Source: Scatomorpha sp040765295
Lineage (GTDB): Bacteria; Bacillota; Clostridia; Oscillospirales; Oscillospiraceae
NCBI GenBank assembly: GCA_040765295.1
Contig: JAXGSB010000001.1
Coordinates: forward strand, 1,736,001 to 1,800,000
DNA length: 64,000 bases
Direction of reading: 5' to 3'
The notes under the pieces were generated by a model. That model made no database searches and had not been told where the DNA came from. It saw only the letters and a program-made list of their open reading frames with translations. Shown one piece after another: positions 23,963-31,896 of this stretch. Both the position numbers and the translations under genes were made by a program. Position 1 is the stretch's first letter. Each line of letters begins with the position of its first letter.

Positions 23963-24649
23963 TTACTGCAGCCAGGCGGGTAAATTGTTGATACTTACGG
24001 GGAATATATCCGGCAAGTCTTTTCTCTCAAGCTCATCGGCAAGACTCTCATCGACGCATAGAAAAAGTATCTCCTTCTCGGGGAAAAGCTCTTTTATCTT
24101 GTCTACGCCTTTGATTATGGCATCGGCATCAGTCTCATAGCCGAGATTGGGATTTGCAACGATATGCACCTGCTTTATCGCGGCAGCCCCCACTGTTCGC
24201 CTCATTGTTTCCTCTACGGCCTCTCGGTTTCTCGACCAGGGGCGATAGGGGTTTACCAGATACAGCGTTGCCGTGTTTCCGGAATTTATGGCTTCTTCAA
24301 ACTGGGCTATCATGTGGCTGCCGTAGGCTCCGCCGCCGATGTCTAAAATAGCGCAGACGTTCGGGTCGCCGAGTCTTTGCATAACTCCCGGCAAAACCGT
24401 CGGGGCATCCATAAACTGCCGCTCCATGGGCATCTCGACCCCCGCTCTTCTCAAAAAAGCTTCGCTGTCGCGGGCTCTGAGGAGGGGTTTTGTCTGATCC
24501 ATGTCGAGAAAGTATACCTGCCTCTCACCGAGCTTTTGCATTTCGGCGGCAAGACTTAGAGAGAGCTCTGTCTTGCCCGAGCCGGCCTCACCTATGAGCA
24601 CAAAATTCTTCGCCATCTTATTGAGCTTAGAGATAATTTTTTTTACCAA
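23963..24649 (-). CDS. SIMIBI-type P-loop ATPase in the oxidoreductase operon
   Basis: 228 residues. Walker A is IGEAGSGKTELSLS at about residue 18. YFLDMDQTKPLLRARD resembles the nucleotide-sensing segment of MinD, ArsA and CooC proteins, and AILDIGGGAYGSHM gives a Walker B-like strand. CooC-type ATPases mature metal enzymes, so it may load or activate a cofactor of the oxidoreductase; this is inference. The deviant lysine of MinD is absent. TTG at 24649 has GGGAG upstream. An ATG at 24616 (protein MAKNFVLIG) is the alternative start and lacks a good ribosome site. No named family was recognised. Confidence 0.75.
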   Translation of the reverse strand: MVKKIISKLNKMAKNFVLIGEAGSGKTELSLSLAAEMQKLGERQVYFLDMDQTKPLLRARDSEAFLRRAGVEMPMERQFMDAPTVLPGVMQRLGDPNVCAILDIGGGAYGSHMIAQFEEAINSGNTATLYLVNPYRPWSRNREAVEETMRRTVGAAAIKQVHIVANPNLGYETDADAIIKGVDKIKELFPEKEILFLCVDESLADELERKDLPDIFPVSINNLPAWLQ

Positions 24650-24674
24650 AGTTTTCTCCCGCCTGTTTAACAGT

Positions 24675-25628
24675 TTACTGCAAGACCTGTTTGTCGTAGT
24701 TGGCCTCGATAGCTTTTACTACCTTAGTCAATACATCGCATACGGGTGTGGGAACACCGTATTTCCTGCCATAGTCGGAAACGGCTCCCGTGAGGGCTGT
24801 GACCTCCGTCTGCCGCTTTCCAAAGAGCATATCCTGAGCCATCGAGGGATAGTAGTTTCCGATTGCTGCCATAAGATTGTCGATATTGCCCACGGTGAAT
24901 TCCCAAACACCCTCAATTCCCATAGCCTCGGAAACATCGGATGCCTCTTTCCATATCGACCAGACAAGCTCCGAGCCGCAGGGGTGAGCCATGACCTCGC
25001 TGACCTTGAGACGTAGAACGGCGCAAACCGTGTTCATTCCGGCATTTGAAGTGGCCTTCTTCCAAATTGCGGGACGCACATCATCGTAGAAATGCACGGA
25101 AAGACCGCCCTTTTCGAAGCACTCCTTGAGGTAGTTTCCGGCCTTTTCGGTGAGTTCGCTGTTCTCGGATGCGCCGAAATACATATTCTCGCCGCCCAAG
25201 GGCTTTGCCACACAGACGCCGGGCCCGTGAAGCTCGGTTCCCATGTTTCCGCAACCGAAGAGAACTCTGTCGGCAGGGACAAATTTCTTAACGTGCTCAT
25301 CATTGCCGAGGCCGTTTTGCAGGGTGGCCACTACCGTGTGCTCGCCTATGCAGGCCATGGATTTTTCCAAAAGCTCCTCTGTTTGAGTTGCCTTGACCAT
25401 GATTATGGCAATGTCTACAATTCCGATATTCTCGGCGGAATAGGCAGTTTTGAAGCCTTCTAAATGGAAGGTGCCGCGGGGATCGGTGAATTTCATTCCG
25501 TCTTTAGCCACCTTATCCATGTGGTCCTTGTAGAGATCGACCAGAACTATGTCGTCGGCTCCGCCCATTTTGAGATAGCTGGCGAATACACTGCCGGTCG
25601 CTCCGCTGCCCAGCATTGCGATTTTCAC
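24675..25628 (-). CDS. Ketopantoate reductase-family oxidoreductase (PanE/ApbA-like)
   Basis: 317 residues. The N-terminal nucleotide site reads VKIAMLGSGATGSVFAS, and the catalytic pattern K-x3-N-x3-N is present (KATSNAGMN) near residue 185. PanE reduces 2-dehydropantoate with NADPH; many paralogues act on other 2-oxo or 2-hydroxy acids. Its place in a 2-oxoacid oxidoreductase operon suggests it interconverts a hydroxy acid and the oxoacid used by that enzyme, rather than making pantothenate. GTG at 25628 is preferred because a perfect AAGGAGG lies nine bases upstream. Confidence 0.85.
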   Translation of the reverse strand: MKIAMLGSGATGSVFASYLKMGGADDIVLVDLYKDHMDKVAKDGMKFTDPRGTFHLEGFKTAYSAENIGIVDIAIIMVKATQTEELLEKSMACIGEHTVVATLQNGLGNDEHVKKFVPADRVLFGCGNMGTELHGPGVCVAKPLGGENMYFGASENSELTEKAGNYLKECFEKGGLSVHFYDDVRPAIWKKATSNAGMNTVCAVLRLKVSEVMAHPCGSELVWSIWKEASDVSEAMGIEGVWEFTVGNIDNLMAAIGNYYPSMAQDMLFGKRQTEVTALTGAVSDYGRKYGVPTPVCDVLTKVVKAIEANYDKQVLQ

Positions 25629-25690
25629 TTTAACATTCCTCCTTGTTTTAAGCTGTTTTGTGCTTTCGATTGATTTTCCCATATTTTAAG

Positions 25691-25720
25691 CATAAGGCTC
25701 TGAGTATCCAGAGCCTTATG
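25691..25720 (-). other. Perfect 12-base-pair hairpin between transporter and reductase genes
   Basis: CATAAGGCTCTG (25691-25702) and CAGAGCCTTATG (25709-25720) pair fully around a six-base loop. It lies in the 144-base gap inside the operon. No T-run follows, so it is not a full terminator. It could attenuate transcription or stabilise the upstream transporter message. Confidence 0.6.
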
Positions 25721-25772
25721 AACGAGCCTATATTTATATTTTTTCAAACTAAATACAGGCTAAATCCTGAAT

Positions 25773-26933
25773 TTAATCCAAGCCCTCGACTTCGATGTTG
25801 TTCTCTTCGAGATACTTCCTGCTTATCTTGCGTGAGCCGAGTATCAGAGAGGAGAGAATAAGTATGGGCAGATTGAGATATCCGAGAGCCTTATAGCCGA
25901 CAGATACAAGCTTGAGGATGCCGAACCTGGAAGCAAGAGCGCAGACTATGAGCAAGACAGCAACAAAGAGTCCGTCGCGCAGGCTGCTCCTCTCGCCTTC
26001 CTTGGGCTGATAGTATACACTGAATCTCGCAACGCCGGCGAATGCAAATCCGACAACGGTTGAGAGCACCGCGATAAAGACGACTGCCACATATATGGTT
26101 GTCATCCAGGGGAAATTGAGCCTCTGCAAAACGGCGAAAATCGGCAGAGCCTCCTTTGTGATTGCGAATACGCTGGTGTAGGAGAAGAGCATAAGGCCGA
26201 TTATTACGAGCAGGCCGACGTTGGAAACAAAGCCTACGAGAGCTGCCGTTTTCGACTCTCTGCGGCTCTTAATTGTATCCGCAACCGATGCGATGTTGGC
26301 TATGACGGTTGCCTGGAATGCAGCGTAGATAACGGCGCTCCACATCGCCTTGGGCCAGCTGAAGTTTGCCGGATCGAGCGTTGTGTTCGTAAAGGCGAAG
26401 GCCCCCTTCAGATCTCCGTCGCCGTAGAGAGCGACCATGATAATGATGAGAAGCAGCACTCCGACAACAAGGAACATCATGTAGGACGATGCCCTTCTGA
26501 CGAGCTCGGCTCCGTAGGCGCAGAGCAGCGCTCCGCAGATAACAACCAACGCGACGCCTATCCAATAGTTTATCCCAAGGGTGTTCTGTATAAGCGTTGC
26601 TACGGCGTTCAGGCTGCCGCCCATGGCTGTTATGCAGGTTACGATGAAGGAGAGATCGAAGAGATACGAAACCCACTTTACACCGAAGATGTTCTGAATC
26701 CACGACTTGTATTCATAGGTCTTGTAGATTCTGGATGCCTCGGTTGAGATGTAGAGACACACCGCCAGCAAGCCCATAGCCAAAAACATGGCAAAGAATC
26801 CGGGAATGCCGTACTGTATGTAGTACACGTTAACCTGCGTACCGCTTGCAATACCGGGGCCGAAGTGTGTTCCCATCCAGACCATGGCGATACCCACAGC
26901 CGCCGCAGTTAAGCCGCTTTTTTTCTTTTCCAT
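25773..26933 (-). CDS. YkvI-type membrane transporter
   Basis: 386 residues with about ten hydrophobic helices. It begins near GIAMVWMGTHFGPGIASGTQ, a glycine-rich first helix with a break, as in APC/LeuT-fold carriers, and resembles the YkvI group. Such carriers usually import small amino acids or organic acids by cation symport. It is the first gene of the operon and may bring in the substrate that the downstream reductase and oxidoreductase use. AAGGAAGTG lies upstream of the ATG. Confidence 0.78.
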   Translation of the reverse strand: MEKKKSGLTAAAVGIAMVWMGTHFGPGIASGTQVNVYYIQYGIPGFFAMFLAMGLLAVCLYISTEASRIYKTYEYKSWIQNIFGVKWVSYLFDLSFIVTCITAMGGSLNAVATLIQNTLGINYWIGVALVVICGALLCAYGAELVRRASSYMMFLVVGVLLLIIIMVALYGDGDLKGAFAFTNTTLDPANFSWPKAMWSAVIYAAFQATVIANIASVADTIKSRRESKTAALVGFVSNVGLLVIIGLMLFSYTSVFAITKEALPIFAVLQRLNFPWMTTIYVAVVFIAVLSTVVGFAFAGVARFSVYYQPKEGERSSLRDGLFVAVLLIVCALASRFGILKLVSVGYKALGYLNLPILILSSLILGSRKISRKYLEENNIEVEGLD

Positions 26934-26979
26934 TGCGAGTCACTTCCTTTATTTGTATTTGATTGAGAAACTTGTTTAG

Positions 26980-27008
26980 ATTATAGAGCAGCTTCAACAT
27001 ATTGTCAA
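26980..27008 (-). promoter_or_regulatory. Full-consensus promoter of the transporter-oxidoreductase operon
   Basis: On the minus strand TTGACA (27003-27008), a 17-base spacer and TATAAT (26980-26985) match the sigma-A consensus at all twelve positions. The leader is about 40 bases. An 8-base direct repeat, TATTGTCA, at 27000-27007 and 27026-27033 overlaps the -35 and may be a regulator site. Confidence 0.88.
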
Positions 27009-27093
27009 CTCTGTTTACAAAGATTTATTGTCATTATTCCAACAAAGAATTTTGCATTTGTCTATTTTTATCGTTTCTTTTCTTTTTTCGATA

Positions 27094-27124
27094 AAAAGAC
27101 CCCGGAAAAATTCCGAGGTCTTAA
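27094..27124 (-). terminator. Terminator of tRNA-Gly
   Basis: On the minus strand AAGACCTCGGAATTTTTCCGGGGTCTTTTT forms a stem followed by T5, just after the CCA end. Confidence 0.88.
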
Positions 27125-27130
27125 AATTCT

Positions 27131-27206
27131 TGGAGCGGGCGACGAGGCTCGAACTCGCTACCTCCACCTTGGCAAGGTGGCGCTCTACCGGATGAGCTAC
27201 GCCCGC
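27131..27206 (-). tRNA. tRNA-Gly (anticodon GCC)
   Basis: Complete cloverleaf on the minus strand. The acceptor stem is GCGGGCG/CGCCCGC, the D stem GCTC/GAGC, the anticodon stem CCACC/GGTGG around TTGCCAA, and the T loop TTCGAGC. The CCA end is encoded. The anticodon GCC reads GGC and GGU. Confidence 0.96.
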
Positions 27207-27221
27207 ATCTCTGCGGAGGAT

Positions 27222-27249
27222 ATTCTAGCATATCCCTCACAAATGTCAA
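27222..27249 (-). promoter_or_regulatory. Promoter of tRNA-Gly
   Basis: TTGACA (27244-27249) and TAGAAT (27222-27227) on the minus strand with a 16-base spacer; TGC before the -10 makes it an extended type. Confidence 0.78.
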
Positions 27250-27302
27250 GATTATTTAAATTCTGTTTTAATATCTGATCTCTTCTTTAGCATCGTTGAA
27301 CA

Positions 27303-28667
27303 CTATTTCGTAACGCTCGCTCGTTCATTCATAGGTGTGTATACAGTTTTGTTGTGGTTGGACACATATGCGGGACGGATAATCTTTTCGTCTCTGATTT
27401 GCTCCAGTCTGTGAGCGCACCAGCCCGCCATTCGGGCAAGGGCAAACATGGGAGTGTAGAGCTCTTTTTCTATGCCGAGTATCTTGTAGACAAATCCGGA
27501 GTAAAGGTCGACATTTGCGCAGATAGCCTTGTCCTTTTCCTCCTTAAATATTCTCTTTGTGATGCTTTCTATATTGTCGAGCAGCTCAAATTCTTCCGCA
27601 GCTCCTTTTTCTATCGCCAGCTCTCCCGCCATCTTCTTGAGTATGGCGGTTCTCGGGTCGGAAATGGTGTAGATAGCGTGTCCCATACCGTAGACAAGCC
27701 CCTTGCCGTCGAAGGCCCGCTTGTCTAAGATTTTTTTGAGATAGTTTTCCAATTCCGACTTATTATTGTAGCTGCAGTTTTTAATTATGTCCTCTTTCAT
27801 CGTTTCGACTTTGTGATTTGCGCCGCCGTGCTTCGGTCCTTTTAATGAGCCTATAGCGGTCGCCAATGCGGAGTATATATCCGTACCGGTGGACGATACT
27901 ACATGTGTTGCAAAGGCGGAGTTGTTGCCGCCGCCGTGGTCGGCATGTACCACGAGGCACAAATCGAGAAGCTTGGCTTCCAAATCAGTGAACTCACCTT
28001 CTCTTCTCATAAGATAAAGCATATTTTCGGCCGTGGAGCAATCGTCTAAGGGGTTGTGGATAACAAGCGACCTGCCTTCATAATAGTGCTTCATCATTTG
28101 GAATGAGTAGGCTATCATCATGGGCATTTTGGATATGATGTTGAGTGACTGGATAATGTTGTTCTCGAGCGTTATATCATCCGCGTTGTCGTCGTAGGAA
28201 TACATGGAAAGTATGGCTCTTTGGAGCTTGTTCATTATGTTTTTGCTTGGAAGCTTGAGAAGCACATCCTGGGTGAAGTCGCTCGGAAAACTGCGGTTTT
28301 CTCTGAGAAGCTTTTCAAATGCATCGAGGTCCTCTCTTGAGGGCAAACTGCCGAAAAGAAGTAGGAATATCGTCTCTTCAAAGCCGAACCTGTTTTCTTT
28401 TTGGAAGTTTTCTATCATTTCTCCCACAGATATTCCGCGGTAGAAAAGTTCGCCGTCTACGGCTATTTTTTGCCCGTCTTTAATTTCGTAGCCTTCTACC
28501 GCCGCCACGTTTGTGATGCCTACGAGCACGCCGGTGCCGTTTGCGTTTCTAAGTCCCCTTTTAACAGAGTATTTATCGTATAAAGCGGGATCTATATATG
28601 TGTTTTTTTCTGCTTCTCTAAGCAGTTTTTCGCTTATAGAATCAAGTTTTACCAGTTTTTGTTCCAT
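27303..28667 (-). CDS. gltA: Citrate synthase
   Basis: 454 residues. The catalytic histidines lie in LVVHADHGGGNNSAFA and GMGHAIYTISDPR, and the conserved Asp in NVDLYSGFVYKILG. LKGPKHGGANHKVE is a strong family signature. The enzyme condenses oxaloacetate and acetyl-CoA to citrate. It is the last gene of the aconitase, isocitrate dehydrogenase, citrate synthase operon, 15 bases after the middle gene. A 2-methylcitrate synthase is an alternative, but the aconitase and dehydrogenase partners favour citrate. Confidence 0.93.
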   Translation of the reverse strand: MEQKLVKLDSISEKLLREAEKNTYIDPALYDKYSVKRGLRNANGTGVLVGITNVAAVEGYEIKDGQKIAVDGELFYRGISVGEMIENFQKENRFGFEETIFLLLFGSLPSREDLDAFEKLLRENRSFPSDFTQDVLLKLPSKNIMNKLQRAILSMYSYDDNADDITLENNIIQSLNIISKMPMMIAYSFQMMKHYYEGRSLVIHNPLDDCSTAENMLYLMRREGEFTDLEAKLLDLCLVVHADHGGGNNSAFATHVVSSTGTDIYSALATAIGSLKGPKHGGANHKVETMKEDIIKNCSYNNKSELENYLKKILDKRAFDGKGLVYGMGHAIYTISDPRTAILKKMAGELAIEKGAAEEFELLDNIESITKRIFKEEKDKAICANVDLYSGFVYKILGIEKELYTPMFALARMAGWCAHRLEQIRDEKIIRPAYVSNHNKTVYTPMNERASVTK

Positions 28668-28682
28668 AGTCTTTTTCCTTAT

Positions 28683-29681
28683 TTATAAATACTCGATTAC
28701 ATAATCGGTGTATTCGGTGGTTGATGCCCTGCCGCCCAGATCCTTAGTGCATTTCTCTCTCTCTTGCAGCACCCTGTAAATGGCATCATACATTCTCCGG
28801 CTTTCTTCTCTGTAGCCCAGATGCTTGAGCATCATTGTTGCCGAAAACATGAGCGCCGTTGGGTTTGCTGTGTTCAGTCCCGCCATTCGCGGAGCCGTGC
28901 CGTGCACCGCTTCGAACATGGCGTGAGTATCGCCTATATTCGCTGACGAGGCAAGGCCGAGTCCGCCCACGAGTCCTGCGCAAAGGTCGGACAGTATATC
29001 GCCGTATAGGTTTTGAGTGAGTATTATGTCGAAGTTTGCGGGATTTAAAACAAGCTGCATGGCCACGTTGTCCACAAGTTTTTCCTCTGTTTCGATCTGC
29101 GGAAACTTCTCGCCTACTTTTCTGCAAACCTCCAAAAACAGGCCGTCTGTGAGCTTCATAATGTTGGCCTTTGTAACTATGGTCACTTTTTTACGATTGT
29201 TCTCGAGCGCATATTCATAAGCTTTTCTGGCTATTCTTTCGGATTTTTCTCTTGTGATAATCTTTACGGAGTGCATCTCGTCGTCGGAGATTTTTTCTTC
29301 CACTCCTGCATAGAGGTCTTCGGTGTTTTCCCTGAATATTACTATATCCACATCTTGGTATTTGGCATATTCCGTATAGGTTTTAATAGGCCTTATGTTC
29401 GCATAAAGGTCGAATCTCTTTCGAAGCTCAACGTTTATACTTCTGAAGCCCTCGCCTATGGGCGTGCCGATGGGTCCCTTGAGAGAGACTTTGTTTTTGT
29501 CAAAACTTTCGATAAGTCCTTCTTCCAAGAGCTTGCCTGTTTTCTCAAAGACCTCTATGCCGGCTCTCTTAATATCAAACTCCATATCGGGAGTTAAGCG
29601 TTTGATTACTTTAAGCGTGCAATTTGTAATCTCTTCGCTTATTCCGTCACCGATGATGACGCTTATCTCTTTAGCCCTCAT
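28683..29681 (-). CDS. icd: Isocitrate dehydrogenase (isocitrate/isopropylmalate family)
   Basis: 332 residues. EGFRSINVELRKRFDLYANIR carries the substrate-binding Ser and Arg positions of isocitrate-type members, and LVGGLGLASSANIGD with FEAVHGTAPRMAG forms the cofactor and metal region. It oxidises isocitrate to 2-oxoglutarate; the short length fits NAD-type bacterial enzymes. The start at 29681 follows AAGGAGCG; a longer in-frame start is less likely. The neighbouring aconitase and citrate synthase genes support the assignment over isopropylmalate dehydrogenase. Confidence 0.88.
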   Translation of the reverse strand: MRAKEISVIIGDGISEEITNCTLKVIKRLTPDMEFDIKRAGIEVFEKTGKLLEEGLIESFDKNKVSLKGPIGTPIGEGFRSINVELRKRFDLYANIRPIKTYTEYAKYQDVDIVIFRENTEDLYAGVEEKISDDEMHSVKIITREKSERIARKAYEYALENNRKKVTIVTKANIMKLTDGLFLEVCRKVGEKFPQIETEEKLVDNVAMQLVLNPANFDIILTQNLYGDILSDLCAGLVGGLGLASSANIGDTHAMFEAVHGTAPRMAGLNTANPTALMFSATMMLKHLGYREESRRMYDAIYRVLQEREKCTKDLGGRASTTEYTDYVIEYL

Positions 29682-29714
29682 ATCTGCGCTCCTTAACATT
29701 TATTCTCCGGCTTA

Positions 29715-31634
29715 TTAATTGGTTCTGACGTAGTTTAAATATCCGCCCGCCTTTAAGACATCTATCTGCCTTTCGGAAAACTCGGACTTTAGGCTTATCT
29801 CAACATTTTTCGTCTTATTATAAAGCGTCGCCTTGCCGCTTTTTATTGCTTTTTGGATATCGGGTATTTCTATATCGTCCATAAAGTCTATTTTGTCGTA
29901 GTCCGCCGCATCTGTGAATATAAGCGGAATAATACCCGAATTTACAAGATTTGAAAAGTGTATCCTTGCAAATGATTTTGCAACTACGGCTTTCACTCCG
30001 AGATACAATGGCACAAGCGCCGCGTGTTCGCGAGACGAGCCCTGTCCGTAGTTCTCTCCGCCCACAACAATACCGCCGTTATTTTTATCTGCGAGCTTTT
30101 TAAAATCGGGGGTTATTGTGCTGAACGCAAAGTTCGATAAATAGGGCACATTTGACCTGAAGGGCAGCAGCTTTGCATTCGAGGGGCATATATCGTCTGT
30201 CGTTACATTGTCGCCCGCTTTTAAAATGATTTTGCCTTCGATTTTTTCTCCGAGCGGACTGCCGACGGGTACTTCTTTAATATTCGGTCCCATTATAACG
30301 GGACTGTTTCTGTCTTCCTCTGTAGGATAGATAAAGTAAGCCTCGTTTTTGCCGTAGGACTTAAGTTCTTCCACTTTTAAATCTATATCGAGATTTTCGG
30401 GGCTGCTTAGATACCCCTTAATCGCGGAAATTGCAGCTGTTTGCGGCGACACAAGATAGACCTCGGCATCCGCAGTCCCCGACCTTGCCTTGAAGTTGCG
30501 GTTGAAGGTGCGAAGCGACACGCCGCCGGACTTTGGCGCTTGTCCCATGCCTATGCAAGGGCCGCAGCCCGACTCGAGTATTCTTGCCCCCGCCTTGATA
30601 AATGTTGACAAGGCTCCGTTTTCGGCCAGAATTCTCATAATATTTGCCGAGCCCGGGGATATGACAAGGCTTACGTCCTTGTGAATTATCTTATTCTCAA
30701 GTATTTTTGCGGCCTTCATCATATCGCTGTATGAGGAGTTGGTGCAGGAGCCTATTGCCACCTGGTCTATTTTGAGGTTTTTAATCTCGCTCACCCTCTT
30801 CACATTGTCGGGCAGATGCGGGCAGGCCGCCATGGGCACAATATCGCTTAAGTTGATTTCCAAGGTTTCGTCATATGAGGCGTCCGCATCCGGTTCTAAG
30901 GGTGTGAAGTCTTCTTCTCTACCCTGAGCTTTTAAGAACCCTCTCGTTCTCTCGTCGCTCGGGAATATTGAAGTCGTAGCCCCCAGCTCCGCGCCCATAT
31001 TGGCGATGGTCGCCCTGTCGGTAACGGAGAGATTTTTGACGCCCTCTCCCGTATATTCCATGATATAGCCCGTACCACCTTTGACAGTGAGTTTTTGCAG
31101 AATTTTGAGTATTACGTCCTTGCCGTTTGCGTAGTCTGCAAGCCTGCCCGCGAGCTTTATGTTATATATTTTAGGCGCAACTATGTTGTAAAAGCCCTTT
31201 GCCATGGCTACGGCCACATCTAATCCGCCCGCGCCGATTGCTACCTGTCCGAGTCCGCCGCCTGTCGGAGTGTGGGAATCGGAGCCTATGAGCACCGTGT
31301 TCGGCTTGCCGAATCTCTCGAGATGCACCTGGTGGCAGATGCCGCCGCCCGCCTTGGAATAGATGATATTGTGTCTTTTTGCCACCGATTTTATAAATTC
31401 ATGGTCGTCGGCATTTTTAAATCCCTGCTGCAGCATATTGTGGTCTATGTATGCCACGGACAGGTCGGTCTTAACGGCGTCTATCTCGAGCTTTTCCAGC
31501 TGCAGATACACCATTGTACCTGTAGAATCTTGGGTTAAGGTCTGATTGACCTTAATTTTTACTTCATTCCCCTGTTTAAGCTCTCCCTCGAGCAAGTTTT
31601 GAGAGAGAATTTTCATCGCCATGCTTTGTCCCAT
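29715..31634 (-). CDS. acnA: Aconitate hydratase
   Basis: 639 residues, the shorter aconitase form. The iron-sulfur cysteines are seen in GSCTNSSYSDM and ESGCGPCIGMG. HNIIYSKAGGGICHQVH and IGSDSHTPTGGGLG lie in the N-terminal part, and the C-terminal swivel domain has GGENYGQGSSREHAAL. It isomerises citrate to isocitrate through a 4Fe-4S cluster. ATG at 31634 follows AAGGAGA. It is the first gene of the oxidative half-TCA operon leading to 2-oxoglutarate, probably for glutamate supply. Confidence 0.94.
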   Translation of the reverse strand: MGQSMAMKILSQNLLEGELKQGNEVKIKVNQTLTQDSTGTMVYLQLEKLEIDAVKTDLSVAYIDHNMLQQGFKNADDHEFIKSVAKRHNIIYSKAGGGICHQVHLERFGKPNTVLIGSDSHTPTGGGLGQVAIGAGGLDVAVAMAKGFYNIVAPKIYNIKLAGRLADYANGKDVILKILQKLTVKGGTGYIMEYTGEGVKNLSVTDRATIANMGAELGATTSIFPSDERTRGFLKAQGREEDFTPLEPDADASYDETLEINLSDIVPMAACPHLPDNVKRVSEIKNLKIDQVAIGSCTNSSYSDMMKAAKILENKIIHKDVSLVISPGSANIMRILAENGALSTFIKAGARILESGCGPCIGMGQAPKSGGVSLRTFNRNFKARSGTADAEVYLVSPQTAAISAIKGYLSSPENLDIDLKVEELKSYGKNEAYFIYPTEEDRNSPVIMGPNIKEVPVGSPLGEKIEGKIILKAGDNVTTDDICPSNAKLLPFRSNVPYLSNFAFSTITPDFKKLADKNNGGIVVGGENYGQGSSREHAALVPLYLGVKAVVAKSFARIHFSNLVNSGIIPLIFTDAADYDKIDFMDDIEIPDIQKAIKSGKATLYNKTKNVEISLKSEFSERQIDVLKAGGYLNYVRTN

Positions 31635-31779
31635 ATTTTCTCCTTTAGTGCGTGTAATAATCCCGAATATATTTTAATAAGTAATTAAGCTTTATGTGAA
31701 TTTTATCGTAATCCTGAGAATTAAGCCTCTGTCTTCCGACTCTTTTTTAAAGATATTAAGACATTATACGCATATAAGC

Positions 31780-31808
31780 GATAAGCCACAAGATTTTTGT
31801 GGCTTATC
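31780..31808. terminator. Hairpin between the lipoprotein gene and the aconitase operon
   Basis: A perfect 12-base stem, GATAAGCCACAA with TTGTGGCTTATC, around a five-base loop. It is positioned to end the minus-strand operon closing at 31897, but the T-rich tract lies only on the plus side, so function as a terminator is uncertain. Confidence 0.5.
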
Positions 31809-31896
31809 ACTTATCTTTTTAACCAGGATTCAGAGACATGAGAAGTCTGTTTCTGTATTTTGCAAAATCGCCGCAGCGCTTTAATATTTTATTATC

